The translations under genes were made by a program, and so were the position numbers. A DNA stretch of 64,000 bases from Brevibacterium sp. XM4083 (lineage in GTDB: Bacteria; Actinomycetota; Actinomycetes; Actinomycetales; Brevibacteriaceae): contig NZ_VFYR02000002.1 of the NCBI RefSeq assembly GCF_006489205.2, forward strand, positions 124,001 through 188,000, in the 5' to 3' direction. The notes beneath the pieces are model-generated. The model saw only the letters and a program-made list of their open reading frames with translations, had not been told where the DNA came from and searched no databases. Every line of letters begins with the position of its first letter. The first letter of the stretch is position 1. Of the stretch, positions 37,044 through 45,029 are shown in pieces.

Positions 37044-37114
37044 GGGGATGTAGCTCAATGGTAGAGCCTCAGTCTTCCAAACTGATGGTGCGGGTTCGAT
37101 TCCCGTCATCCCCT
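37044..37114 (+). tRNA. tRNA-Gly (anticodon TCC)
   Basis: Acceptor GGGGATG (37044-37050) pairs with CATCCCC (37107-37113), discriminator T at 37114, and CCA is encoded at 37115-37117. Anticodon loop CTTCCAA gives TCC. The D arm is short, typical for tRNA-Gly of 71 bases. Confidence 0.96.
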
Positions 37115-37116
37115 CC

Positions 37117-37153
37117 ACCGGCCGGTCGGACCCTCGTGGTTCGGCCGGTTTTC
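37117..37153 (+). terminator. Rho-independent terminator after tRNA-Gly
   Basis: ACCGGCCG (37117-37124) pairs with CGGCCGGT (37142-37149), with GGACC/GGTT pairing inside, followed by TTTTC. Confidence 0.75.
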
Positions 37154-37204
37154 TCGTCTGCGCGACCACCTCGGCGCTTTTCGTGTTTTGGCTTGCGTTT
37201 CGCG

Positions 37205-37246
37205 TAGGATGGGTGACTGCATCTCAAAAGGACATGGTCCATGTCC
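37205..37246 (+). promoter_or_regulatory. tig -10 box and leader palindrome
   Basis: TAGGAT at 37205-37210 is the best -10 before trigger factor. The exact 17-base palindrome GGACATGG-t-CCATGTCC at 37230-37246 lies in the leader, about 80 bases before the start codon, and could be an operator or an RNA hairpin. Confidence 0.45.
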
Positions 37247-37323
37247 GATCCCTCAGCGGTCCCACGGCTGACGAACCGTCGTGTCGACTGCGAGCATGAT
37301 TGTCGATTCTGAAAGGTCCCACT

Positions 37324-38700
37324 GTGAAGAGCTCCGTCGAGCAACTCGACCCGACCCGGGTCAAGATCAGCGTGGAAGTCCCATACGCCGAACTCAAGCC
37401 GAGCGTCGACGAGGCCTACAAGACCATCGGTTCCCAGGTCAACGTCCCCGGGTTCCGTCAGGGCAAGGTCCCCACGCGCATCATCGACCAGCGCGTCGGC
37501 CGCCCCACCGTGATCCAGGAAGCGATCAACAACGGACTCGACGGGTTCTACCGTGACGCTGTGGAAGCCAACGATCTCAAGCCGCTCGGCCAGCCCGAGG
37601 TCGAGATCTCCGAGGTTCCCGGTCTCGACGGCACCGAGGACGGCGACCTCGTCTTCACCGTCGACGTCGACGTGCGTCCCGAGATCACGCTGCCCGCCTA
37701 CGACTCGATCACCGTCGAGGTCGACCCCATCGAGGTCACCGACGCCGACGTCGACAACGAACTCGAGCAGCTGCGCTCGCGCTTCGGCACCCTGACCTCC
37801 GTCGACCGTCCGGCGGCCAAGGACGACTTCGTCACCCTCGACCTCGTCGCGAAGATCGACGACGAGGAGATCGACTCGGCCTCCGACATCTCCTACCAGG
37901 TGGGCGCCGGCACCATGCTCGACGGCATGGACGAAGCCCTCGAGGGTCTCTCGGCCGACGAGTCGACGACCTTCTCGACGACGTTCGCCGGCGGCGAGCA
38001 CGAGGGCGAGTCGGGCACCGTGACCGTCACCCTCAAGGCCGTCAAGGAGCGCGAACTGCCCGAGGCCGACGACGACTTCGCGCAGCTGGCCAGCGAGTTC
38101 GACACCATCGACGAGCTCCGTGAGGACCTCAAGGTCCAGGCCGGCAAGCAGAAGGAGTTCGCGCAGGGCGCCGAGGCGCGCGACAAGGTCCTCGAAGCGA
38201 TCATCGAGGCCGTCGACGTGCCGGTGCCCGCGAAGATCGTCACCGACGAGGTCGAGCGCCACCTCGAATCCGAGAACCGCGTCGACGACGATGAGCACCG
38301 CAAGGAGGTCACCGAGGAGACCGAGCGCAACCTGCGCACGCAGTTCGTCCTCGATGCCATCGCCGAGGCCGAAGAGGTCGAGGTCACCCAGCCCGAGCTC
38401 ATCGAGTACCTCATCTCCGCCTCGCAGCAGTACGGCATGAACCCGAACGAGTTCGCGCAGATGCTCGACAACTCCGGCCAGGTCAACGCCCTCGTCGGTG
38501 AGGTCTCGCGCCGCAAGGCCCTCGCCGCGGCGCTGGCCGGTGCCGTCGTCAAGGACACCGACGGCAACGTCGTCGACATGGAGGAGTTCACCTCTCCTGC
38601 CGACGACTCCGCCGAGACCGTCTCCGCTGACGATGCTGAGGCCGACGACGCCGACGAGACCGTCGCCGAGGATGCGAAGGCCGACGCCGACGAGAAGTGA
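37324..38700 (+). CDS. tig: Trigger factor (ribosome-associated prolyl isomerase chaperone)
   Basis: 458 residues. N-terminal ribosome-binding domain with the signature region VNVPGFRQGKVP (about 38-49; E. coli GFRxGK), a central FKBP domain (DFVTLDLVAKIDDEEI to TVTVTLKAVKERELPE) and the helical C-terminal arms. The last 35 residues are an Asp/Glu/Ala-rich tail characteristic of actinobacterial trigger factors. GTG at 37324 with AAGG 7 bases upstream; the in-frame ATG at 37300 lacks a site. It is just upstream of clpP1P2 and clpX, as in many bacteria. Confidence 0.96.
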   Translation: MKSSVEQLDPTRVKISVEVPYAELKPSVDEAYKTIGSQVNVPGFRQGKVPTRIIDQRVGRPTVIQEAINNGLDGFYRDAVEANDLKPLGQPEVEISEVPGLDGTEDGDLVFTVDVDVRPEITLPAYDSITVEVDPIEVTDADVDNELEQLRSRFGTLTSVDRPAAKDDFVTLDLVAKIDDEEIDSASDISYQVGAGTMLDGMDEALEGLSADESTTFSTTFAGGEHEGESGTVTVTLKAVKERELPEADDDFAQLASEFDTIDELREDLKVQAGKQKEFAQGAEARDKVLEAIIEAVDVPVPAKIVTDEVERHLESENRVDDDEHRKEVTEETERNLRTQFVLDAIAEAEEVEVTQPELIEYLISASQQYGMNPNEFAQMLDNSGQVNALVGEVSRRKALAAALAGAVVKDTDGNVVDMEEFTSPADDSAETVSADDAEADDADETVAEDAKADADEK

Positions 38701-38761
38701 GCTTTCGTCACGCAGGCCGACAGCTGCCTCGGCGAGGGTCTGCTGACTGAGCACCGCTGAC

Positions 38762-38796
38762 AACGGCGGGCACGGGATGACCGTGCCCGCCGTTTC
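38762..38796 (+). terminator. Terminator after tig
   Basis: AACGGCGGGCACGG (38762-38775) pairs with CCGTGCCCGCCGTT (38781-38794), followed by TTCG. Confidence 0.8.
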
Positions 38797-38822
38797 GCGC
38801 ATTCAGCCGCGGATCGCAGCCT

Positions 38823-38840
38823 TTCACGCTGAGGGCGAAC
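38823..38840 (+). promoter_or_regulatory. Putative ClgR operator upstream of clpP1
   Basis: TTCACGCTGAGGGCGAAC fits every position of WNNWCGCYNANRGCGWWS, the corynebacterial ClgR consensus as I recall it. It lies 40 bases upstream of the -10 TAGAGT (38880-38885), a position suited to an activator of clpP1P2. Confidence 0.65.
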
Positions 38841-38879
38841 ACGGCTGATCGGGGGGACTAAAACCTGCGGCGCACCAGT

Positions 38880-38885
38880 TAGAGT
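38880..38885 (+). promoter_or_regulatory. -10 box of clpP1P2
   Basis: TAGAGT, 36 bases before the GTG at 38922. No close match to a -35 consensus, which fits an activator-dependent promoter. Confidence 0.5.
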
Positions 38886-38921
38886 CCATAGCAAGCCAAT
38901 CTAGACCAACAGGAGAGAAAC

Positions 38922-39533
38922 GTGAGCGCACAGAACACGACAGCGCCCGTCGGCCTCGACGCCGGTGGGGGAATGGGCCTCGACGACCACATCTTCAACC
39001 GTCTGCTCAAGGAGCGGATCATCTGGCTCGGCTCGGAGGTCCGTGACGACAACGCCAACGCGATCTGCGCGCAGATGATGCTGCTGGCGGCTGAGGACCC
39101 GGATTCCGACATCTGGCTCTACATCAACTCGCCCGGCGGCTCGGTCACCGCGGGCATGGCGATCTACGACACGATGCAGTACATCAAGCCGGACGTCGCG
39201 ACCGTCGCGATGGGCATGGCCGCGTCGATGGGACAGTTCCTGCTGTCCTCCGGTGCCAAGGGCAAGCGCTACGCGACCCCGCACGCGCGCATCCTCATGC
39301 ACCAGCCGCTCGGCGGCATCGGCGGCACGGCCACGGACATCAAGATCCAGGCCGAGCTCATCCTCCACATGAAGAAGCAGATGGCCGAGCTGACCGCCGA
39401 GCAGACCGGCAAGTCGCTCGAGCAGATCCTCAAGGACAACGACCGCGACCACTGGTTCACCGCCGAGGAAGCCCTCGAATACGGCTTCATCGACGACGTC
39501 GTGACCCAGGCGTCCGAAGTCAACGACAAGTGA
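38922..39533 (+). CDS. clpP1: ATP-dependent Clp protease proteolytic subunit ClpP1
   Basis: Serine peptidase of 203 residues forming one ring of the mixed ClpP1P2 barrel. The triad is Ser102 (AASMGQF), His127 (MHQP) and Asp176 (RDHWF). GTG at 38922 has AGGAGAGAAA upstream. It is followed after 17 bases by clpP2. Confidence 0.96.
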   Translation: MSAQNTTAPVGLDAGGGMGLDDHIFNRLLKERIIWLGSEVRDDNANAICAQMMLLAAEDPDSDIWLYINSPGGSVTAGMAIYDTMQYIKPDVATVAMGMAASMGQFLLSSGAKGKRYATPHARILMHQPLGGIGGTATDIKIQAELILHMKKQMAELTAEQTGKSLEQILKDNDRDHWFTAEEALEYGFIDDVVTQASEVNDK

Positions 39534-39550
39534 CGGGGAGACAGGGAAGA

Positions 39551-40201
39551 ATGAACTCAATGAATCTCATGCCAGGATCGACCGCCGGCCAGATGCCGGT
39601 GTCGCGCTACGTCATGCCGCAGTTCGAAGAGCGCACGCCGTACGGCTTCAAGCGTCAGGACCCCTACACGAAGCTGTTCGAGGATCGCGTGATCTTCCTC
39701 GGCGTGCAGGTCGATGACACGAGCGCCGATGACATCATGGCGCAGCTGCTCGTCCTCGAATCGCAGGACCCCGACCGCGACATCACCCTCTACATCAACT
39801 CGCCCGGCGGCTCGTTCACCGCGCTGACCGCAATCTACGACACGATGCAGTACATCAAGCCGGAGATCCAGACGGTGTGCCTGGGCCAGGCGGCCTCCGC
39901 CGCGGCCGTGCTGCTCGCCGCCGGCACCCCCGGCAAGCGACTCGCGCTGCCCAACGCCCGCGTCCTCATCCACCAGCCCTCGATGCAGGGCCAGGGGCAG
40001 GGCCAGGCCTCGGACATCGAGATCCAGGCCGCCGAGGTGCTGCGCATGCGCCAGTGGCTCGAGGCGACGCTGTCGAAGCACTCGAACAAGACCGAGGAGC
40101 AGGTGTCGAACGACATCGAACGCGACCTCTTCCTCACCGCCGAGCAGGCGAAGGACTACGGTCTCGTCGACCAGGTGCTCACCTCCCGCAAGGGAGCCTG
40201 A
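39551..40201 (+). CDS. clpP2: ATP-dependent Clp protease proteolytic subunit ClpP2
   Basis: 216 residues, second ring of the ClpP1P2 barrel. Triad Ser116 (AASAAAV), His141 (IHQP) and Asp192 (ERDLFL). The N-terminus is longer than in ClpP1 and begins with a Met-rich stretch. ATG at 39551 is used, with GGGGAG and AGGGA upstream; ATG at 39560 is possible. Confidence 0.96.
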   Translation: MNSMNLMPGSTAGQMPVSRYVMPQFEERTPYGFKRQDPYTKLFEDRVIFLGVQVDDTSADDIMAQLLVLESQDPDRDITLYINSPGGSFTALTAIYDTMQYIKPEIQTVCLGQAASAAAVLLAAGTPGKRLALPNARVLIHQPSMQGQGQGQASDIEIQAAEVLRMRQWLEATLSKHSNKTEEQVSNDIERDLFLTAEQAKDYGLVDQVLTSRKGA

Positions 40202-40212
40202 GTCCGGCAGTC

Positions 40213-40272
40213 AGCGGGCCCGGACGGTGACAGCCGTCCGGGCCCGCTGGCGTCTCGGCGTCTCGGCGTCTC
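40213..40272 (+). terminator. Terminator after clpP2 with an adjoining 8-bp repeat
   Basis: AGCGGGCCCGGACGG (40213-40227) pairs exactly with CCGTCCGGGCCCGCT (40234-40248). It is followed directly by three copies of GGCGTCTC (40249-40272). It separates clpP1P2 from clpX. Confidence 0.75.
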
Positions 40273-40403
40273 GGCAGGGAGATCCGCCGAGCCGGGTGCC
40301 GGAGGGCGATCGTTGGTGGTGGTCCGCGGGGCGGTCGACGGGACCGTTCCGACACACCGTATGACCCCGCGCAGGCGCTGCGTCAGTGTCATATGGGAAG
40401 CTA

Positions 40404-40433
40404 TTGAGGTACAGGAAACACGAGCGGTAGAGT
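40404..40433 (+). promoter_or_regulatory. clpX promoter
   Basis: TTGAGG (40404-40409) and TAGAGT (40428-40433) with an 18-base spacer, 33 bases before the start codon. No ClgR-like box is seen here. Confidence 0.6.
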
Positions 40434-40466
40434 TGGGGCGAGACGCCCTGGCGAAAGGTTGTGACA

Positions 40467-41753
40467 GTGGCTCGCAGTGCGGACGGAGCAGATCTGCTCA
40501 AATGTAACTTCTGTGGCAAGTCACAGAAGCAGGTGCGGAAACTCATCGCCGGACCTGGGGTGTACATCTGCGATGAATGCATCGGACTGTGCAACGAGAT
40601 CATCGAAGAGGAGCTCAGCGAGTCGACGGCGGAGCACGCCGAACTCGAGCTGCCCAAGCCGCGGGAGATCTTCGACTTCCTCCACGAGTACGTCGTCGGT
40701 CAGGATCCCGCGAAGAAGGCCCTCTCCGTCGCTGTCTACAACCACTACAAGCGCATCCGCGCCCTCCAGGGCGGCGACGACGCGAAGACGCTGGGCAGCG
40801 CCGATTCCGAGGTCGAGATCTCGAAGTCGAACATCCTCCTCGTCGGCCCCACCGGCTCCGGCAAGACCTACCTCGCCCAGACTCTGGCGAAGCGCCTCAA
40901 CGTGCCCTTCGCCGTCGCCGATGCCACCGCGCTGACCGAAGCCGGCTATGTCGGCGAGGATGTCGAGAACATCCTCCTCAAGCTCATCCAGGCCGCGGAC
41001 TTCGACATCCAGCGCGCCGAGCACGGCATCATCTACATCGACGAGATCGACAAGATCGCCCGCAAGTCGGAGAACCCGTCGATCACCCGCGACGTCTCCG
41101 GTGAGGGCGTGCAGCAAGCGCTGCTGAAGATCCTCGAGGGCACGCAGGCCTCGGTGCCCCCGCAGGGCGGCCGCAAGCACCCGCACCAGGACTTCCTGCA
41201 GATCGACACGACGAACGTCCTCTTCATCGTCGCCGGCGCCTTCGCCGGGATGGAGGAGATCGTCGCCGGTCGCAAGGGCAAGCACGGCATCGGCTTCGGC
41301 GCCCTGCTCCAGTCGAAGAACGACGAGGAGGACCTCTACGCGGACATCCTGCCCGAGGATCTGCTCAAGTTCGGGCTCATCCCCGAGTTCATCGGCCGTC
41401 TGCCGGTGCTCGCGACCGTGTCCAACCTCGACCGGCCGGCACTCATGTCGATCCTCACCGAACCGAAGAACGCCCTGGTCAAGCAGTACCAGCGGATGTT
41501 CGAGTTCGACAACGTCGAACTCCGGTTCGAGACCGAGGCCCTCGAGGCGATCGCCGATCTCGCACTCCTGCGCGGCACCGGGGCCCGCGGACTGCGGTCG
41601 ATCATGGAGGAAGTCCTCCAGCCGATCATGTTCGATGTGCCCTCCCGTGAGGACGTCGCCGAGGTGGTCGTGACCAAGGACGTCGTCGAGAGCAACGTCG
41701 CCCCGACCCTCATCCCGCACGAGCAGACGCGGACGACGAAGAAGTCCGCGTGA
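40467..41753 (+). CDS. clpX: ATP-dependent Clp protease ATP-binding subunit ClpX
   Basis: AAA+ unfoldase of 428 residues delivering substrates to ClpP1P2. The N-terminal zinc-binding domain has Cys13, Cys16, Cys35 and Cys38; then Walker A GPTGSGKT, Walker [12 protein letters not shown], the pore loop GYVGED, and the ClpP-docking IGF loop (GKHGIGFGA). GTG at 40467 is preferred to 40461 because GAAAGG (40453-40458) is then 8 bases away and orthologues begin here. Confidence 0.96.
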   Translation: MARSADGADLLKCNFCGKSQKQVRKLIAGPGVYICDECIGLCNEIIEEELSESTAEHAELELPKPREIFDFLHEYVVGQDPAKKALSVAVYNHYKRIRALQGGDDAKTLGSADSEVEISKSNILLVGPTGSGKTYLAQTLAKRLNVPFAVADATALTEAGYVGEDVENILLKLIQAADFDIQRAEHGIIYIDEIDKIARKSENPSITRDVSGEGVQQALLKILEGTQASVPPQGGRKHPHQDFLQIDTTNVLFIVAGAFAGMEEIVAGRKGKHGIGFGALLQSKNDEEDLYADILPEDLLKFGLIPEFIGRLPVLATVSNLDRPALMSILTEPKNALVKQYQRMFEFDNVELRFETEALEAIADLALLRGTGARGLRSIMEEVLQPIMFDVPSREDVAEVVVTKDVVESNVAPTLIPHEQTRTTKKSA

Positions 41754-41769
41754 GCGCTTCGCGCGCCGC

Positions 41770-43056
41770 ATGAGGCTGTTCGCGGACACCAGACCGCTCA
41801 GATACGACAACTACCGCCGGCTGTGGCTGGCCAACATCGTCACCGTCCTCGGTACGCAGATGACCGTCGTCGCCATCCCGGCGCAGATCTTCCACATCAC
41901 CGGGTCCTCCGGGTACGTCGGACTCAGCGGTGTCTTCGGGCTCGTCCCGCTCATCGTCTTCGGGCTCTGGGGAGGGTCGCTCGCCGATGTCATCGACCGG
42001 CGCAAGCTCCTCATCATCTCGACCGTCGGCCTCATCATCACGAGTGCGCTGCTCGCGTTCCTCGCCGTCATCCAGATCGACAACGTGTGGGTGCTGCTCA
42101 GCGTGTTCGCGATGCAGCAGGCCTTCTTCGGGCTCAACCAACCCGCCCGCGGGGCGCTGCTGCCGACGATCGTGCCGCTGGCACTGCTGCCGGCGGCGAA
42201 CTCGCTCAACATGACGGTCGCGACACTCGGGGCGGTCGCCGGTCCCGTCATCGGCGGGGCGCTCATTCCGGTCTTCGGCTACCAGATGCTCTACATCCTC
42301 GACGCCCTCTTCCTCGCGACCACGCTCTACGCCGTGGTCAGGCTTCCCCCGCTCGTGCCGGGGAAGCAGCCGGACACGCGCTCGGGGTTCAAGGGCGTCG
42401 TCGACGGGTTCCGGTACCTCGGGACGAACACCGTCGTCATGGTCTCGCTCCTCGTCGACGTCATCGCCATGGTCTTCGGCATGCCCCGCGCCCTGTTCCC
42501 GCAGATCGCGACCGAGACCTTCGGCGGTCCGCCCGAGGGCGGCATCGTCTTCTCCCTCCTCTTCGCAGCGCTGGCCGCCGGCAGTGCCCTGGCCGGGATC
42601 TTCTCCGGGTGGGTCTCGAAGGTCGAACGCCAGGGGCTCGCCGTCATCGTCGCGATCATCGTCTGGGGCGCGGCGATGACGATCTTCGGACTCGCGCTGC
42701 CGTTCGCGAGCGGATTCTGGACGGCCGCGCTCATCGTCGCGCTCTTCGGCCTCGCACTCGGCGGGGGAGCGGACATCATCTCCGCCGCCTTCCGGTCGAC
42801 GATGCTCCAGGAGGCTGCGAGCGATGACATGCGCGGGCGGATGCAGGGCGTGTTCATCGTCGTCGTCGCCGGAGGACCGCGCATCGCCGACATCGTCCAC
42901 GGCTATGCCGCCGAGGCGACCACGACGACGATCGCCTCGGCCGGCGGCGGCATCGCCGTCATCGTGCTCGTCCTCATCTGCGCGGCAGTGTTCCCGGCGT
43001 TCCGGCGCTACCGTGTCGAACGGGGTGGGGCGGACGAGACGCGCGCGGTGGCCTGA
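41770..43056 (+). CDS. MFS transporter, EntS-like exporter family
   Basis: 428 residues with about 12 membrane helices. The N-terminal half has the loop GGSLADVIDRRKLL (motif A of the major facilitator superfamily), and NQPARGALLPTIVP is typical of the MFS_3/enterobactin-exporter-like group. Substrate unknown. ATG at 41770 lies 16 bases after clpX on the same strand, so it may be co-transcribed, although a functional link is not evident. Confidence 0.88.
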   Translation: MRLFADTRPLRYDNYRRLWLANIVTVLGTQMTVVAIPAQIFHITGSSGYVGLSGVFGLVPLIVFGLWGGSLADVIDRRKLLIISTVGLIITSALLAFLAVIQIDNVWVLLSVFAMQQAFFGLNQPARGALLPTIVPLALLPAANSLNMTVATLGAVAGPVIGGALIPVFGYQMLYILDALFLATTLYAVVRLPPLVPGKQPDTRSGFKGVVDGFRYLGTNTVVMVSLLVDVIAMVFGMPRALFPQIATETFGGPPEGGIVFSLLFAALAAGSALAGIFSGWVSKVERQGLAVIVAIIVWGAAMTIFGLALPFASGFWTAALIVALFGLALGGGADIISAAFRSTMLQEAASDDMRGRMQGVFIVVVAGGPRIADIVHGYAAEATTTTIASAGGGIAVIVLVLICAAVFPAFRRYRVERGGADETRAVA

Positions 43057-43147
43057 GCCGCCGGCTCCCGGTCATGTGCGGGAAGGCAGGGGATCGCCTC
43101 GGGGCGGCTGGCCGGGGTTGCGCTGGTGAAGGATCGGCGGGGGACCG

Positions 43148-43175
43148 CCTCGGCGATCACACCTCGGCGATCACA
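43148..43175. repeat. 14-bp tandem duplication over the SRPBCC stop codon
   Basis: CCTCGGCGATCACA occurs at 43148-43161 and 43162-43175, with a partial third copy to 43185. Both copies contain TCA, the complement of the minus-strand stop codon at 43173-43171. Confidence 0.6.
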
Positions 43176-43578
43176 CCTCGGTGAGCGCGGACTCCATGGT
43201 CGCGAGGATGCCCGGCCATCCCGATCCCATGCCCTTGTACGCCTGCTGACCGAGCGGGGAGTCGACGTCGAGACCGGAATGGGCGAGGAACAGTCGCGTG
43301 CCCGTGCCCTCGGGTTCGATGGTCCAGGTCAGGGTCGAGTCGAGGCTGCCCTCGGCGAAGGTGAAGGCGATGAGGCGTTCGGGTTCGACGCGGGTCACCG
43401 TGCACGGCTGCTCGCCGAAGCCGCCCATGTCGAGGGTGAAGGCGTGGCCGACCACCGGTGCGATGTCGCCGGGCGCCCACCAGCGCGCGAGCAGCTCGGG
43501 TTCGGTGAGTGCCCGCCATACGGTGTGCGGCGGGTGGGTGAGGAACTGGTCGACTTCGATGGTCCGTTCGTCAGTCAT
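43171..43578 (-). CDS. SRPBCC (AHSA1-like) domain protein
   Basis: 135-residue START/Bet v1-like fold with TVWRALTEPELLARWW, a common AHSA1-family opening. Such proteins bind small hydrophobic ligands. Its ATG overlaps the arsR stop by 8 bases, a conserved ArsR-SRPBCC arrangement, so the regulator and ligand-binding protein are made together. Confidence 0.88.
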   Translation of the reverse strand: MTDERTIEVDQFLTHPPHTVWRALTEPELLARWWAPGDIAPVVGHAFTLDMGGFGEQPCTVTRVEPERLIAFTFAEGSLDSTLTWTIEPEGTGTRLFLAHSGLDVDSPLGQQAYKGMGSGWPGILATMESALTEV

Positions 43579-43924
43579 CGTTCGTCTCCGTTTCGGGGTC
43601 GGTGGGGGTGTCGGTTTCGGTGATGTCGTCGAGGGTGCGCGCCAGATCGCCGAGGCGGTCGCGCCAATACCGTTCGAAGGGGTGGAGCCATTCGCCGAGC
43701 TCGGCCAGTGGCGCCGGTTCGAGATGATAGATCCGTCGCTGACCCTGCGGTTCCTCGCGGACGAGGCCGGCGAGACGGAGGATCCGCAGATGCTCGGAGA
43801 CCGCGGGCCGGCTGAGGTCGAAGAGCCCTGTCAGCTCGGTGACGGAGCGGGGTTCGTCGCGCACCGCCTCGAGGATCTCGCGGCGTATGGGGTTCGCAAC
43901 GGCTGCGAAGACATCGGTGTTCAC
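43571..43924 (-). CDS. ArsR-family winged-helix regulator
   Basis: 117 residues. The winged helix has AVANPIRREILEAV, the recognition helix region LSRPAVSEHLRILR and wing GQRRIYHLEP. No metal-binding CxC motif is present, so this is a non-metal ArsR, likely sensing through its SRPBCC partner or a ligand. GTG at 43924. The C-terminus is a Thr/Asp/Glu-rich tail. An operator lies directly upstream. Confidence 0.9.
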   Translation of the reverse strand: MNTDVFAAVANPIRREILEAVRDEPRSVTELTGLFDLSRPAVSEHLRILRLAGLVREEPQGQRRIYHLEPAPLAELGEWLHPFERYWRDRLGDLARTLDDITETDTPTDPETETNDD

Positions 43925-43933
43925 GCCCTCGAG

Positions 43934-43974
43934 GTTATGTCGGGAATATCCGACATGTCAAGAAGTTCCGACAT
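43934..43974 (-). promoter_or_regulatory. arsR promoter and probable auto-operator
   Basis: On the minus strand TTGACA (43961-43956) and CATAAC (43939-43934) are 16 bases apart. ATGTCGG (43937-43943) and CCGACAT (43950-43956) form an inverted repeat between -35 and -10, and a third CCGACAT is at 43968-43974. Binding there would occlude polymerase, so autorepression is likely. Confidence 0.65.
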
Positions 43975-44036
43975 ATCGTTCCGGTGAGCGGCGGGCAGTG
44001 TGTGCGGATGCCGGTCAGGGCGCGTGAAAGCGCGGC

Positions 44037-44064
44037 GCGGCCGCCGGTGGGAACCGACGGCCGC
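44037..44064 (-). terminator. Terminator-like hairpin after the AIM24 gene
   Basis: GCGGCCG-c-CGG (44037-44047) pairs with CCG-a-CGGCCGC (44054-44064) around TGGGAA. No T run. It lies 45 bases beyond the AIM24 stop on the minus strand. Confidence 0.5.
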
Positions 44065-44108
44065 GGGGGATGTGGTGCGGGGATGCGTGGAGCGGGTGGG
44101 GAGTGTGC

Positions 44109-44798
44109 TCAGGCCGGGGCCGAGTAGACGGCGTTCTCGGCCGGCTGGACGACGACGAAACCGGGTCCGTGGAAGGCGAGCTGGATCGATTCGCCGGAGC
44201 CGCGTCCGAAGAACGAGCCGACGCTGACGTCGGTCTTGATCTTCGGGGCCAGCGACGACGACCAGCAGACCGCGGACTGCGGATCGACGAAGGTGGGCTG
44301 CTGTGAGGCGTCGAGGACCATCGGGTCGCCCTTGCAGCAGATCGCCGCCGTGCCGGTGCCGCTGAGCTCGAGGTTGAAGAGACCCGAACCGCTCGCGAGC
44401 GCGCCGATGCCGCCCTTGATGCGCTTGATCTCCCAGTTGAGGGCGTCGTCGAAAGCGAGAAGGTTCGACGTGTTGACGGTCAGGGCGTCCTGCTGGCCTT
44501 CGAGGGACATCATGAAGATGTTCGAGGCTTCGCGGGCGAAGAACACCTCACCATTGCCCTCGACGCGCATGACGTTGCCGCCCTCGCCGGTGGCCGCCTT
44601 CTTCATGAACTGGCCGACCGACTTCGATCCCTGGTGGGAGAAGCGGACATCGCCCTGGTAGGCGACCATGGCGCCCTTCGTGGCGATCATCGGAGCGTCC
44701 GGCGTGATCACCGTGCGCAGCATCTTACTCGACTGCAGCGTCCACCGATCCCGGTTCTGGACCTCGGCGTTGCGCTGCGCAAAGAGCTCACTTCTCAT
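44109..44798 (-). CDS. AIM24-family protein
   Basis: 229-residue beta-rich protein with no signal peptide. GAMVAYQGDVRFSHQGS and LAFHGPGFVVVQPAE are characteristic of the AIM24 (TIGR00266-like) family, found in bacteria and mitochondria. Function is unknown. ATG at 44798 with AAAGG 12 bases upstream. Confidence 0.88.
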   Translation of the reverse strand: MRSELFAQRNAEVQNRDRWTLQSSKMLRTVITPDAPMIATKGAMVAYQGDVRFSHQGSKSVGQFMKKAATGEGGNVMRVEGNGEVFFAREASNIFMMSLEGQQDALTVNTSNLLAFDDALNWEIKRIKGGIGALASGSGLFNLELSGTGTAAICCKGDPMVLDASQQPTFVDPQSAVCWSSSLAPKIKTDVSVGSFFGRGSGESIQLAFHGPGFVVVQPAENAVYSAPA

Positions 44799-44919
44799 GG
44801 TCTGTCATGCCTTTCAGTCAGGTCGGGACCGAGTGCCCCGGCGTCTGCGACGACTCCATGATATGTGGGTCACACCGGGATTCCGGGACGATTCGTGTGC
44901 TCATTTGGGAACAGGTCTC

Positions 44920-45015
44920 GCACCGAGGCGACCGCTGGGTGGCACCGAGGCGACTCCTGGGTGACGGCCGGCAAACGCAGAGAGGCGGGACCGGAAGCAT
45001 GTCCCGGTCCCGCCT
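44920..45015 (-). terminator. valS terminator and adjoining 22-bp tandem repeat
   Basis: AGGCGGGACCGG (44983-44994) pairs with CCGGTCCCGCCT (45004-45015) just after the valS stop on the minus strand. Beyond it two 22-base copies starting GCACCGAGGCGAC (44920-44941 and 44942-44963) match at 20 of 22 positions. The remaining intergenic bases to 44799 hold the AIM24 promoter; none was identified with confidence. Confidence 0.7.
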
Positions 45016-45029
45016 CGCGGCAGCGAACC

